Of a stretch of 64,000 nt of DNA, positions 16,763 to 25,941 are shown piece after piece. Origin of the DNA: Cystobacterineae bacterium (GTDB lineage: Bacteria > Myxococcota > Myxococcia > Myxococcales > Myxococcaceae). The stretch is from the NCBI GenBank assembly GCA_009781495.1, contig WQYA01000001.1:1-64000 (forward strand), given 5' to 3'. The notes below the pieces were generated by a model, which saw only the letters and a list, made by a program, of their open reading frames with translations, ran no database searches and was not told the DNA's origin. How positions within the stretch are numbered: the first letter of the stretch is position 1; each line of letters starts with the position of its first letter. The translations under genes were made by a program, and so were the position numbers.

Positions 16763-17409
16763 GTTTGGCCCCTCCTTTTCAAAGCGAGGAGGCCGGGCGC
16801 GGCGGAGAAAACAAACTGCGTGTTTGGAAGAGGGAGTTTTGGAATTTACCAAACATGTTGACGTTGTTGCGCATGGCGATGATTCCGATTTTTGTCGTGC
16901 TGATGAATGGGAACACGCCTCTGTCTTCCTTGCTCGCAGGCTCCGTATTTGCGCTTGCTGCGCTGACGGATGTGGTGGACGGTTTTTTAGCGCGCCGTTG
17001 GAATATGATTACGGTGATAGGGAAGTTGATGGACCCTCTGGCGGACAAGTTGATTGTTGCGGCTGCCTTGGTGATGATGACTTTTTTGAACCGGGTTCCG
17101 GCGTGGATAGTGATTGTGTTGCTTTCTCGGGAATTTCTCGTTTCAGGCCTTCGTCAAATTGCCGTTAGTGAGGGGTTGGTGATTGCTGCCGGACAAGAGG
17201 GCAAATGGAAAACTTCGCTGCAGTTGGCGGGGATTGTTGCGCTTTGTGTACACTATGTGCACCCCGTCAACTTTCTGTTCGGCGTCTATGACGTCAATTT
17301 CAACACCGTGGGTTTGGTGTTGATTCTCATGTCCATGCTGTTTTCGTTGTGGTCAGCCGCTGTCTATTTCCGCGACTTTATTGTCAAGCTTTCAGAGGGC
17401 ACGAGCTGA
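16759..17409 (+). CDS. pgsA: CDP-diacylglycerol-glycerol-3-phosphate 3-phosphatidyltransferase
   Basis: Integral membrane enzyme that makes phosphatidylglycerol phosphate from CDP-diacylglycerol and glycerol-3-phosphate. The CDP-alcohol phosphatidyltransferase signature DGx2ARx8Gx3Dx3D is complete, running from DGFLARR to MDPLADK, with several membrane helices around it. PNMLTLLRM just before the first helix is typical of PgsA. It has about 30 extra polar residues at the N-terminus. It overlaps the preceding gene by ATGA. Confidence 0.9.
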   Translation: MSLAPPFQSEEAGRGGENKLRVWKREFWNLPNMLTLLRMAMIPIFVVLMNGNTPLSSLLAGSVFALAALTDVVDGFLARRWNMITVIGKLMDPLADKLIVAAALVMMTFLNRVPAWIVIVLLSREFLVSGLRQIAVSEGLVIAAGQEGKWKTSLQLAGIVALCVHYVHPVNFLFGVYDVNFNTVGLVLILMSMLFSLWSAAVYFRDFIVKLSEGTS

Positions 17410-17418
17410 GTTTGGGTT

Positions 17419-18042
17419 TTAGGTTTTTTTTGTCTCTTTGCGTTGGTTATAGCGATTCATTGCGGCGGCAGCCCCCTCCTCTATCCAACACTCCAAAGCT
17501 TGGACTGCCTGCACAATGGCTGTTTCTTCCATGGCCTTTTCTTGAGCCGAAATTCCAGACAGGACATGGGAAACAACGCGCTCCCTGGCACGCTCTTTGG
17601 TGTCGTCCGTTGGAAGTCCATGCATGGCGTTTTGAGGTTTGCCGATGCCGAAGCGAAGGCGGGCATAGTTGTTATGGCCCAGCTGCTCTGAAATGCTGCG
17701 CAAGCCGTTATGTCCCCCGTGTCCGCCCCCTTGTTTGAATTGAAGCCTTCCGAAGGGCAAGTCCAACTCGTCGTGGACAATCAGCACATGGGGTGTATCG
17801 ACTTTATAGAATGGAATGGCTTGGCGTAGGCTATGGCCGGATAAATTCATATAAGTTTGAGGTTTAAGCAGCAATATACGCTGCCCCTGAAAAGCCCCCA
17901 TACTCCACATGGCCTCAAATTTTGGACCCAGCCAGGTGAAACCTAAGGCGTTTGCAAAAGCATCCAAAACCCTAAAGCCAATGTTATGGCGGTGGGTTTC
18001 ATAGGCTTTTCCTGGATTTCCAAGGCCGCAAAGGAGTTTCAT
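17419..18042 (-). CDS. pth: Peptidyl-tRNA hydrolase
   Basis: Releases tRNA from peptidyl-tRNAs that fall off the ribosome. The start MKLLCGLGNPG, the catalytic THRHN (His19), the KPQTYMNLSG loop, HDELDLPFG and the GGGHGGHNGLRS substrate-binding loop are all present. At 207 residues it is slightly longer than usual through a polar tail. It follows rplY in the common bacterial order rplY-pth, with a terminator-like hairpin between them. The start has only a weak GAG as Shine-Dalgarno, directly at the base of that hairpin. Confidence 0.95.
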   Translation of the reverse strand: MKLLCGLGNPGKAYETHRHNIGFRVLDAFANALGFTWLGPKFEAMWSMGAFQGQRILLLKPQTYMNLSGHSLRQAIPFYKVDTPHVLIVHDELDLPFGRLQFKQGGGHGGHNGLRSISEQLGHNNYARLRFGIGKPQNAMHGLPTDDTKERARERVVSHVLSGISAQEKAMEETAIVQAVQALECWIEEGAAAAMNRYNQRKETKKT

Positions 18043-18050
18043 GGCTCAAA

Positions 18051-18084
18051 AAAACCGCGTTTGGAAAAACCCAAGCGCGGTTTT
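18051..18084 (-). terminator. Terminator or attenuator between rplY and pth
   Basis: A 14-bp stem (18051-18064 with 18071-18084, one G-T pair, 6-base loop) is followed on the minus strand by a run of seven T residues that ends eight bases before the pth ATG. The core is CCGCG/CGCGG. It would terminate most rplY transcripts, leaving pth on read-through or on a promoter inside rplY. Confidence 0.7.
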
Positions 18085-18098
18085 GTCTCTATAAAGGG

Positions 18099-18737
18099 CT
18101 ATTTCTTTTTAGCATCCTTAGCTGCGGCTTTGGTTTCGGTTTTGGTTTCCGTTGGGGTTGCAGCGGCAGCAGCGGATTCTGTTTCCGGCGTTGAAATGGT
18201 GGCGACGGTGAAGTTGATGTTGGACTTATGGACGACGCCTTCGGGCATGGCAATGTCATTGACGTGCAAGACTTGAGCCATTTTGAGGTGAGAAACATCC
18301 ACTTCTATTTGCTCTGGAATGGAGGCAGGCAAAGCCCAGACTTCAAGGTTGCGCCTCTGTTGCGACAAGACGCCGCCGTCAATGACGCCTTGAGGCCTTC
18401 CTGTGAGGACGATGGGAATGTTGACTTTGACAGACTCCTCCTCGCGTACGCTGAGGAAGTCCACGTGCAAAAGCTTATCGCTGAGGGGGTGTCGCTGGGT
18501 ATCTTTAAGCAGGACGAGGTGGGTTTCGCCATTATTCAAGGAGAGCGTCAGCACCGTATTCAACTTTCTTGGGGTTTGAATGGCTTTGCGGACGGCGACG
18601 GGATCTACAGAAATGTGGAGGGCTTCTTTGAGGTGTTTCCCATAAACCACGGCGGGGATGAGGTTTTGTACGCGCAATTTGCGGGCGGCGCCTTTTCCTG
18701 CCTGGGGGCGTATATGGGCTTCAACGAGGGTGGACAT
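18099..18737 (-). CDS. rplY: 50S ribosomal protein L25, long (TL5/Ctc) form
   Basis: Binds 5S rRNA in the large ribosomal subunit. The N-terminal L25 domain (1-95) includes RKLRVQNLIPAVVYGK and GETHLVLLKDTQRHP. The C-terminal TL5 beta-domain (100-185) includes VNIPIVLTGRPQGV and VHVNDI-type strands. It ends in an Ala/Thr/Lys-rich tail of about 30 residues, common in Ctc-type proteins. It heads a minus-strand unit with pth and diverges from rplS. Confidence 0.93.
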   Translation of the reverse strand: MSTLVEAHIRPQAGKGAARKLRVQNLIPAVVYGKHLKEALHISVDPVAVRKAIQTPRKLNTVLTLSLNNGETHLVLLKDTQRHPLSDKLLHVDFLSVREEESVKVNIPIVLTGRPQGVIDGGVLSQQRRNLEVWALPASIPEQIEVDVSHLKMAQVLHVNDIAMPEGVVHKSNINFTVATISTPETESAAAAATPTETKTETKAAAKDAKKK

Positions 18738-18936
18738 GGTGTTTTCCTTATGCAGATAATACTATGGTTTTAGAGGGATTCCGGCATCTTAGCAGCGCCA
18801 AGCCCCGAAGATACCCCTCCGCCAAGCGCGCCTAAGCTCCCAAAAAAAACCCCCTACGTCAAGGAAAGCTTGCCGCCCCCTAAAATATTTGCTAGTGGCC
18901 CAACCCTCTTTATTTTTATTTTCGTCAGGTGAAGTT

Positions 18937-19335
18937 ATGGGTTTAAACGCCATTGAGTTTATTGATTCGCGGCAATTGAGAAAAGATGTAAATCCGTTGG
19001 CATTTAAGCCTGGCGACACGGTGCGTGTTTTGTGGCGCATTCGAGAAGGTGAGAAAGAGCGGACGCAGGCATTTGAGGGTGTGGTTATATGCAAGACGCG
19101 GGGCTCCTTAGCGGCGACTTTCACAGTGAGGAAGGTTTCCTATGGTGTAGGCGTAGAGCGTATTTTCCCTCTACATTCACCGCGTTATGAGTCTATTCAA
19201 GTGTTAAGCCGAGGTGCTGTGCGCCGATCGCGTTTGTTCTATCTGCGCAAGCTGAGCGGCAAGGCAGCGCGTATTGAGACCATGGATGAAGTGGCATCCA
19301 AGAGAGCGGCGATAACAGAGTCCAAAGACGCTTGA
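18937..19335 (+). CDS. rplS: 50S ribosomal protein L19
   Basis: Large-subunit protein at the 30S interface. Diagnostic stretches are FKPGDTVRVLWRIREG, RTQAFEGVVI, FTVRKVSYGVGVERIFPLHSP and RRSRLFYLR. The ATG at 18937 follows CAGGTGAAG and gives 132 residues with a short acidic C-terminal extension; the frame is open further upstream but not in a conserved way. The usual rpsP-rimM-trmD partners are missing from its left side. It opens a long co-directional run reaching polA. Confidence 0.95.
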   Translation: MGLNAIEFIDSRQLRKDVNPLAFKPGDTVRVLWRIREGEKERTQAFEGVVICKTRGSLAATFTVRKVSYGVGVERIFPLHSPRYESIQVLSRGAVRRSRLFYLRKLSGKAARIETMDEVASKRAAITESKDA

Positions 19336-19366
19336 GTTTTTTATTTTAGCGCTGCAGAATAGCGCT

Positions 19367-19735
19367 ATGGGCATGGGTTGTCGGGAGAGAGGTCGCAAGG
19401 CGGAGGAGGTAGCGCGTCGTTTTTTAGAGGCGCGGGGCTATGTTATATTGGAGCAGAATTTTTGTTCTCGTGGGGGGGAGATAGACTTGGTTGTGCAGAA
19501 AGGCAACCTGGTTTGTTTTGTTGAAGTGCGCATGCGCAGCCGGGCGAAGTTTTGTCTTCCCTTGCAGACCATTACACCGAAGAAGCAGCGGCGCATTATA
19601 CTGGCCGCGCTGCAGTTTTTGCGAGAGCATCCGTGCGGGGGGCGGGCTTTGCGTTTTGATGTGGTTTCCATTTTAGGCGAGGGTCGTTTTGCGCATATTG
19701 AACATTTGCCGGGGGCATTTGACGCGGGGTTTTGA
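19367..19735 (+). CDS. UPF0102 (YraN-type) nuclease-fold protein
   Basis: Small protein of the UPF0102 family, a restriction-endonuclease-like fold often found near rplS and rnhB. The family motif is clear: GxxAExxARRFL at the start, then GGEIDLVVQ and VCFVEVRMR, which supply the D/E and E-x-R/K residues of the nuclease-like site. Length of 122 residues is typical. The molecular function of the family is not firmly established; it may act on DNA. It starts 31 bases after rplS. Confidence 0.88.
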   Translation: MGMGCRERGRKAEEVARRFLEARGYVILEQNFCSRGGEIDLVVQKGNLVCFVEVRMRSRAKFCLPLQTITPKKQRRIILAALQFLREHPCGGRALRFDVVSILGEGRFAHIEHLPGAFDAGF

Positions 19736-19753
19736 GGCATTGGGAGTTTGGAG

Positions 19754-19864
19754 ATGGAATGGATTTTCGAAAGACGGACAGAGGAGGCGCGACGGCAGAT
19801 ATGGAGGCGGGTGAGGAGCTGTTGTGAAAAATACGTCAAGAGGCAGGCATTTCGGATAGGGTGA
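19754..19864 (+). CDS. Possible 36-residue basic small protein
   Basis: An ATG preceded by TTTGGAG opens a 36-codon frame in the 138-base gap between yraN and rsmI, ending 9 bases before the rsmI start. The product is very basic, with many Arg and paired Cys (RSCCEKY). It resembles nothing I know. The spacing inside an operon is suggestive, but a frame of this length can arise by chance. Confidence 0.2.
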   Translation: MEWIFERRTEEARRQIWRRVRSCCEKYVKRQAFRIG

Positions 19865-19873
19865 GCCCACGCT

Positions 19874-20743
19874 ATGGCAGGTCGACTTTTTCTGGTTGCC
19901 ACGCCCATTGGCAACCTTCAAGACATCACGTTGAGGGCGCTGGAGGTTTTGCGCTCTGTTTCGCGTATCGTCTGTGAGGACACGCGCAGGACGCGTATTT
20001 TGCTTGCGCACCATGGGTTTTCGAAGCCTCTGTTCAGTTTACCGGCCTATGGCGAGTATGAGCGCAGGGGGAGGGTTATAGAGCATTTATTAGAGGGGGA
20101 GGATGTGGCCTTGGTCAGCGATGCGGGGACTCCTGGCATCAGCGATCCGGGGGCTGCGACGGTGGCCCTTGCGTTGGAGCGGGGGGTTGAGGTGATTCCC
20201 TTGCCTGGAGCGAGTGCGGTGACGACGGCGTTGAGTGCTTCTGGGCTTTGCAATTCTCGTTTTTGTTTTTTAGGTTTTCTTCCGAGGGGGGAGGGGCCGG
20301 CGCGTCGTTTTCTGGGGGCTTATGTTTCGCTTCCATTGAGTTTGGTTTTTTTTGAATCCCCCAAGCGTCTTTCGAAGAGTTTGGCGTTGCTGAAGGAGGT
20401 ATTAGGGGGGGCTCGGCAAGCGTGTATTGCTCGGGAGCTAACGAAAATACATGAGGAATTTTTGCGTGGTTCTTTAGAAGAGTTGGTGGAAATAAGTCAA
20501 AAGCGTGTTTGGTTAGGGGAGGTGGTGGTGCTTATAGAAGGCCAAGAGGAGAAGGAGCGTTGGTCTGAGGCATTGTTGGATGAGGCGCTGCAAGAAGCTT
20601 TTATTGAAGCGAAGGAAGTGGTGGGTTTGAGGCGTGGGATGAAAGAGGTTGCCAAGCGGTTTTCGGCGCTTTCTTTATGGAGCGAGAGGGAAGTCTATCA
20701 ACGAGCGCTTCACCTGAAGAAATTGAGAGATACTGAGGATTGA
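19874..20743 (+). CDS. rsmI: 16S rRNA (cytidine-1402-2'-O)-methyltransferase
   Basis: SAM-dependent enzyme that 2'-O-methylates C1402 in the decoding centre of 16S rRNA. The tetrapyrrole-methylase fold is clear from LFLVATPIGNLQDITLRA, CEDTRRTRILL, LVSDAGTPGISDPG and PGASAVTTALSASGL, followed by FFESPKRL and CIARELTKIHEEFLRG. Length of 289 residues is normal. It lies in the run rplS-yraN-rsmI, close to the translation genes. Confidence 0.95.
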   Translation: MAGRLFLVATPIGNLQDITLRALEVLRSVSRIVCEDTRRTRILLAHHGFSKPLFSLPAYGEYERRGRVIEHLLEGEDVALVSDAGTPGISDPGAATVALALERGVEVIPLPGASAVTTALSASGLCNSRFCFLGFLPRGEGPARRFLGAYVSLPLSLVFFESPKRLSKSLALLKEVLGGARQACIARELTKIHEEFLRGSLEELVEISQKRVWLGEVVVLIEGQEEKERWSEALLDEALQEAFIEAKEVVGLRRGMKEVAKRFSALSLWSEREVYQRALHLKKLRDTED

Positions 20744-20828
20744 GTTGAGGAGAGGTTTGCTTTGAAAAGAGAAAGGGCAAGTGGGATGGTTTACTCTCTA
20801 CTACACGGTTGTGTTAGGGTACTGCGGC

Positions 20829-22874
20829 ATGTCTAAAGCGACACCGGAGCCTGACGTATTTCGAGGACGTCGGGTAGGCAGGTATGAAGTATTGACGCGC
20901 CTCAACATAGGGGGGATGGCGGAGCTGTTTTTGGCCTTCACGACGGGGCCGGGTGGTTTTCGAAAGTTTGTAGTCCTCAAACAAATTCTTCCAGACATTG
21001 CCAGTGACGAGTCTTTCGTCCACATGTTTTTGGATGAAGCGCGGATTACGGCTGCACTCAACCACCCCAATGTAGGGCAGGTTTATGAGCTAGGAGAAGA
21101 GGAGGGGCAGTTTTATTTGGCCATGGAATACATTTCCGGCCAGAATTTAGAACACATTATTCGAAGGGCTGCGCAGCGAGGGATTCCGCTGCCCATAGGG
21201 TTTTCCATTAAAGTGATGCGGGATGTTTGTTTAGCTCTCAATTATGCGCATAACTTTTCGGACTTAAGCACGGGGCGTTTGGCAAGAATTGTCCACCGGG
21301 ATATTTCGCCGAAGAACATTATGGTGACCTATGCAGGCACCGTGAAGGTGGTGGATTTTGGGATAGCCAAAGCGCGCAACCGCCTCATTCGCACAAGGGC
21401 GGGCATGGTGAAGGGCACAAGCGGCTACATGTCTCCTGAGCAAGTCCGCAACACGGTGATTGACGGAAGAACGGATTTGTTTGCATCAGCGGTGATTTTG
21501 CACGAGCTGCTGACAGGGCAACGTTTGTTTTTGGCCAATACGGATTTGGTGATGATGCAGAAGATTGCAGAGGAAGAGATTCCGCATCCTCAAAAGCTCA
21601 ATCCAAGGTTGTCGGATGTTTTGTCTGCCGTGGTGATGAAGGGGCTGGAGCGCAATTTGCGGGAGCGGTTCCAAAGCGGTGGGGAGATGGCGCGTGCGCT
21701 GGAGAAGGCCTATCCCAACATTGCCGATGAAAGCAAGACAGCGAGTTTTATGTCGGAGCTGTTTCCCGACAAGATGAGTCAGGCGCAGGCCTTGCTTGAA
21801 TCCGCAGGGGTGAATGACAGTCAAGAGCTCTATAAAGCCGTACGGGCATTAAGAGAAGACCCCAGCGATGCAGGTCGACGTTCGTCGTCTCGAAATTCTT
21901 CGAATTCGGGACGTATCTCTTCATCTCCCCATGCAGAAGCATCCTCATCTGCAAGCGGGCCAAGTCCTGCCAAGTCTGGACAAGCGCATCGTTCCAAGAG
22001 ACGTTCCACTTCTTCGGCAAGCAGAAAGCAAGCTGCGGATGGTTTTGAAGGCAAGACACCTGTTTCGCAGCAATGGGTTGCGAAGCCTTCTCCTGTGAAG
22101 CGCTGGGGGGTGGGGCTAGGTATATTTGGGCTTTTAGGTGTTTTGGTTTGGGCTGTGGTTTGGGGTCCCTTCCAGTCGCTGCAGCCTTATGCGGCGAAAA
22201 CAACGGATTGGGTGAAAGAGAATGTTTTTCAAGACAAGCCTGTGGCTGAGGTATCGCCGCCGGCCAACCCAGACGATGAGTTGCCGGAATGGGTTATTGA
22301 GCGGCGGGCTGAGCAGGCGCGTTTGGCCAGTGAGAGAGAGGCCATGCGGGAATATGAGCGGCGCTTGGATGAAGATCCTGAATTTCAGAAAATCCTGAAT
22401 GATATTGATGATCAGGTTCGCAAGTTGGCTCAGATGGAAGAAGAGCAACGGGCTTTGAGAGAGGCCATGAAAGAGGACAGGAGAGCAGGGAGTGCCAATA
22501 CGCGGAAGATTGCGGATTTAGAAAAGAAGATTGCCGCGCTTTCCAAGCAATTGAATGTGAACCGTTCACGAAGGGCCCAAATAGAGGGGAAACCCATTCA
22601 AGTGGTGGATGATGCTGAAAAAGCGGCGCAGGAAGGCCTGGGCTATTTTTCGCTCAGCACCTCCAACCCGACGAATGCGAGGGTTTATTTAAAAAGCAAC
22701 CTCATAGGCACGACGCCTTTGGTTGACGTACTCATTGAAGAGGGCATGCAGGGGTTTCACCTCATAGACTCCGATGGCCAACGCCACCTGCTGGCCCTTC
22801 CCATTGTGCGTGGCCAAAAGCACAATATTGCAATGGATATAAAAAAGCTGCCCTTGGTTGTTGGGCCACGCTAA
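20829..22874 (+). CDS. Transmembrane serine/threonine protein kinase with PEGA-like domain
   Basis: Hanks-type kinase anchored in the inner membrane. The kinase domain has the glycine loop NIGGMAEL, the ATP-binding Lys in VVLKQI, the catalytic loop HRDISPKN (Asp158), DFGIAKA and the activation segment GTSGYMSPEQ. A Ser-rich linker leads to one transmembrane helix near residues 427-448. Outside lies a charged coiled coil (about 490-590), and the end looks like a PEGA domain (TNARVYLKSNLIGTTPL). The start is uncertain: GTG at 20781 has a better Shine-Dalgarno but would add an atypical hydrophobic leader. It may phosphorylate partners of the FHA proteins encoded 8-15 kb downstream. Confidence 0.88.
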   Translation: MSKATPEPDVFRGRRVGRYEVLTRLNIGGMAELFLAFTTGPGGFRKFVVLKQILPDIASDESFVHMFLDEARITAALNHPNVGQVYELGEEEGQFYLAMEYISGQNLEHIIRRAAQRGIPLPIGFSIKVMRDVCLALNYAHNFSDLSTGRLARIVHRDISPKNIMVTYAGTVKVVDFGIAKARNRLIRTRAGMVKGTSGYMSPEQVRNTVIDGRTDLFASAVILHELLTGQRLFLANTDLVMMQKIAEEEIPHPQKLNPRLSDVLSAVVMKGLERNLRERFQSGGEMARALEKAYPNIADESKTASFMSELFPDKMSQAQALLESAGVNDSQELYKAVRALREDPSDAGRRSSSRNSSNSGRISSSPHAEASSSASGPSPAKSGQAHRSKRRSTSSASRKQAADGFEGKTPVSQQWVAKPSPVKRWGVGLGIFGLLGVLVWAVVWGPFQSLQPYAAKTTDWVKENVFQDKPVAEVSPPANPDDELPEWVIERRAEQARLASEREAMREYERRLDEDPEFQKILNDIDDQVRKLAQMEEEQRALREAMKEDRRAGSANTRKIADLEKKIAALSKQLNVNRSRRAQIEGKPIQVVDDAEKAAQEGLGYFSLSTSNPTNARVYLKSNLIGTTPLVDVLIEEGMQGFHLIDSDGQRHLLALPIVRGQKHNIAMDIKKLPLVVGPR

Positions 22875-22883
22875 AGAGCCCTC

Positions 22884-23849
22884 ATGTATTTTCAAGAGTT
22901 GGTTTCTGTTTTGCAGTCGTTTTGGGTTCAGCAGGGTTGTATTTTTGTCCAGCCTTATGATCTCGAAGTGGGTGCGGGCACAATGTCGCCGTCGACTTTT
23001 TTGCGTGCATTGGGACCTGAGCCCTGGAATGTGGCCTATGTGCAACCTTCGCGAAGGCCGGGTGACGGGCGTTTTGGAGAAAACCCCAACCGTCTTTTCC
23101 AACACCACCAATTCCAAGTGTTGCTCAAACCTGCGCCCAAAAATACCCAAGCGCTTTATTTGGAGTCTTTAGAAGCTTTTGGTGTTCGCCCCATGGAGCA
23201 CGACTTGCGTTTCGTAGAAGACGATTGGGAGTCGCCAACCCTAGGGGCCTGGGGTTTAGGCTGGGAGGTTTGGTGTGACGGCATGGAGATTACGCAGTTT
23301 ACCTATTTCCAGCAATGCGGCGGTTTTGACTGCAAACCTGTCAGCGCCGAATTGACTTATGGCCTTGAGCGCATTTGCATGTACTTGCAGGGCGCAGACA
23401 ATGTCTATGAGTTGGAGTGGGCCAAAGGCATTCCCTACAGGGAGCTTTTTCACCGCAATGAAGTGGAGATGAGCCGCTATGCTTTTGAGGCGGCGGATGT
23501 TTCACAGTTGTTTGCCTTGTTTGAGAGCCATGAAAAAGAATGCCAACGTTTGTTGGCGTTGGGGGGCTTGCCTTTGCCCGCCTATGATCAGGCGCTCAAA
23601 TGCTCGCACATTTTCAATTTGTTGGATGCGCGTGGGGCCATTTCCGTCACAGAGCGCGCACTCTACATCAAACGTGTACGCAACAACGCCAGGGCTTGTG
23701 CCGAGGAATATTTGCGCACACGAGAAAGCCTGGGCTGGCCGCTTTTGAAGACGCAATGGCGCGCGGGCAAGCACGAGCCCATTCTGGAAGGGGCGCCTGC
23801 TTCTGAGGACTGGAGCTCCATGACATTCCAAAAGAAGGAGGAAGCATGA
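22884..23849 (+). CDS. glyQ: Glycyl-tRNA synthetase alpha subunit
   Basis: Catalytic subunit of the alpha2beta2 GlyRS that charges tRNA-Gly. Conserved blocks are [20 protein letters not shown], the class II motif 2 around [31 protein letters not shown] and [13 protein letters not shown]. At 321 residues it is close to the usual 300, with a short extra C-terminus. It begins 9 bases after the kinase gene and overlaps glyS by ATGA. Confidence 0.97.
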   Translation: MYFQELVSVLQSFWVQQGCIFVQPYDLEVGAGTMSPSTFLRALGPEPWNVAYVQPSRRPGDGRFGENPNRLFQHHQFQVLLKPAPKNTQALYLESLEAFGVRPMEHDLRFVEDDWESPTLGAWGLGWEVWCDGMEITQFTYFQQCGGFDCKPVSAELTYGLERICMYLQGADNVYELEWAKGIPYRELFHRNEVEMSRYAFEAADVSQLFALFESHEKECQRLLALGGLPLPAYDQALKCSHIFNLLDARGAISVTERALYIKRVRNNARACAEEYLRTRESLGWPLLKTQWRAGKHEPILEGAPASEDWSSMTFQKKEEA

Positions 23850-25939
23850 AAAGCGACCCTGTTTTGCTCGAAATAGGTTTCGAGGAGATGCCGGCTTCTT
23901 TTTTGCTGCCTGCCTTGGACGCTTTGGGGGAAGGGTTTTTGCGCGAGGCGCGTGAGGCCAAGCTTCTGCATGGCCCCATGGAGAAATTTGCAACGCCGCG
24001 CAGGCTGGCCTTGTTGATAAGGGACGTGAAGGAAGCCTCAGAGTTAACGATAACTCAAATATTAGGGCCTTCCGTTAAAGTTGCCTATGACGCAGAAGGC
24101 AAGCCCACCCAAGCCGCGAGCAAGTTTGCCCAAAGCCACCGCCTTGAACCAAAGCAGCTTCAGCGTGTGCAAACACCCAAGGGTGAATATGTGGCCGCAG
24201 AAGTGCGACAAGAAGGGCAGCCTGTGGTTCCGTTGCTGTCCGCCATATTTAACAAGCTGATTCACGAGCTGCGTTTTCGCAAGTCCATGCGTTGGGCGGA
24301 TGTACGTTTCAGTTTTGCGCGCCCCATACATTGGCTTGTAGGGCGATGGGGCAAAGAGGCCATTCCTTTTTTGTGTGCAGACGTGCAGAGTGGCGCTTGC
24401 AGTTATGGGCACCGGTTTTTGCACCCTGGCCCCATAGCGTTGGCAGAAGTTGCGGACTATGAGAAGGCTTTGTTTGAAGCCGGTGTGGTGGCGAGTTTTG
24501 AAACGCGCAAAGAGAGGATGCTTGTGGCCCTGCGTGAGGCGGCTAAGGGGGCGGGAGGGGAGTTATTGGAGGATGAGTCCCTCGCCAATGAGGTAGCCAA
24601 CTTAGTGGAGTGGCCCAGTCCCCTATTGGGTGAGTTTAAAGCCGGCTATTTAGACTTACCCCCCGAGGTACTCATTTCCGAGATGAAGCAGCACCAGCGT
24701 TATTTTGCACTCGTCGACGGGCAGGGGTGTTTGTTGCCGAAGTTTTTGGCGGTTTCCAACACGCCCGTCAAAGACGTTTCGCTTTCGGCCAAGGGCTATG
24801 CGCGCGTACTCAACGCTCGACTTGCCGATGCGCGTTTTTTCTTTGACGAAGACAGGCGCAAGCCGTTGGCCTCGCGGTTGCCGATGTTGGAGCGCGTGGT
24901 TTGGCTACAGTCCTTAGGCAGCTATGCAGAGAAGGCGGAGCGTTTACGTCAACTCAGTTGTTTTTTAGCGCGTGAGGAGGGGTTAGGGGAGGGGATAGCC
25001 GACTTAGATAGGGCGGCATTGTTGTGCAAGGCCGACCTCGTTACGGGGATGGTAGGGGAGTTTCCCGAACTCCAGGGGGTAATGGGGAGGGAATATGCGC
25101 TGCACTCTGGGGAGAGTCGCGAGGCAGCACAAGCCATTTTTGAGCACTACCTTCCCCGCTCCGCCCAGGGTATTTTGCCCAAGACAGACACAGGGGCCCT
25201 GTTGAGCATTGCGGACAAGCTGGACAACCTGTGCGGTTTGTTTGGCATGGGCAAATCTCCCACGGGGGCTGCGGACCCCTTTGCACTCAGACGTGCTTGT
25301 TTGGCGATTGTGAACATTTGCCTCAAGAAGGGCTACCGCTTTTCTTTGAGGAAGGCCATTAGCGCCGGTTTAGAATTATTGGAAAGCAAGTGGAAAACCT
25401 ACCCCGGGTTTAAGGGTAAGGGGGTGGTTGAGGAGCAAATATTGGCCTTTTTTGAAAACCGTTTAAGGGTACTCTGGTCAGAAAGTTTTAGAGCGGACTT
25501 CATCGACAGTGTTGTTGCGGTGGGTTTTGATGATTTGAGTTGGGCGCAGGAGCGTTTGCAAACCCTGCATGCATGGATGCAAAGCGGCGAGCTGGCGGTT
25601 TTGGTAGGCCTTTCCAAGAGGCTTGGCAATTTGCTGAAGCAAGCCCAGGGGGCAGGGCCTGTGGACAGTGCGCTGTTGCATGAAGAAGCGGAGCGTGCTT
25701 TGTGGCAAAGCTGTGGCGCGTTGGAGAAGCGGCTTGAAGACAGTTGGCGTCAGCGCAAGCTGTCGGACTATTTGTTGGGTTTAAGCTCCTTGAAGTTGCC
25801 CTTGGAGCGTTTTTTTGAGGAAGTTTTGGTGATGGCTCCGCAGGAGGAGATTCGAAGCAACCGCATACACATGTTGAAGCACATTTGGGGTTGGTTCACT
25901 CGTATGGCGGATTTTTCTCGGATTCAGATAGAGCATTGA
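23846..25939 (+). CDS. glyS: Glycyl-tRNA synthetase beta subunit
   Basis: Partner of GlyQ, needed for tRNA binding and full activity. It opens with [14 protein letters not shown], and the middle carries [41 protein letters not shown] and the HD-type domain region [12 protein letters not shown]-like ([18 protein letters not shown]). The C-terminal DALR-like anticodon domain ends in [17 protein letters not shown]. Full length at 697 residues. Confidence 0.96.
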   Translation: MKSDPVLLEIGFEEMPASFLLPALDALGEGFLREAREAKLLHGPMEKFATPRRLALLIRDVKEASELTITQILGPSVKVAYDAEGKPTQAASKFAQSHRLEPKQLQRVQTPKGEYVAAEVRQEGQPVVPLLSAIFNKLIHELRFRKSMRWADVRFSFARPIHWLVGRWGKEAIPFLCADVQSGACSYGHRFLHPGPIALAEVADYEKALFEAGVVASFETRKERMLVALREAAKGAGGELLEDESLANEVANLVEWPSPLLGEFKAGYLDLPPEVLISEMKQHQRYFALVDGQGCLLPKFLAVSNTPVKDVSLSAKGYARVLNARLADARFFFDEDRRKPLASRLPMLERVVWLQSLGSYAEKAERLRQLSCFLAREEGLGEGIADLDRAALLCKADLVTGMVGEFPELQGVMGREYALHSGESREAAQAIFEHYLPRSAQGILPKTDTGALLSIADKLDNLCGLFGMGKSPTGAADPFALRRACLAIVNICLKKGYRFSLRKAISAGLELLESKWKTYPGFKGKGVVEEQILAFFENRLRVLWSESFRADFIDSVVAVGFDDLSWAQERLQTLHAWMQSGELAVLVGLSKRLGNLLKQAQGAGPVDSALLHEEAERALWQSCGALEKRLEDSWRQRKLSDYLLGLSSLKLPLERFFEEVLVMAPQEEIRSNRIHMLKHIWGWFTRMADFSRIQIEH

Positions 25940-25941
25940 AC

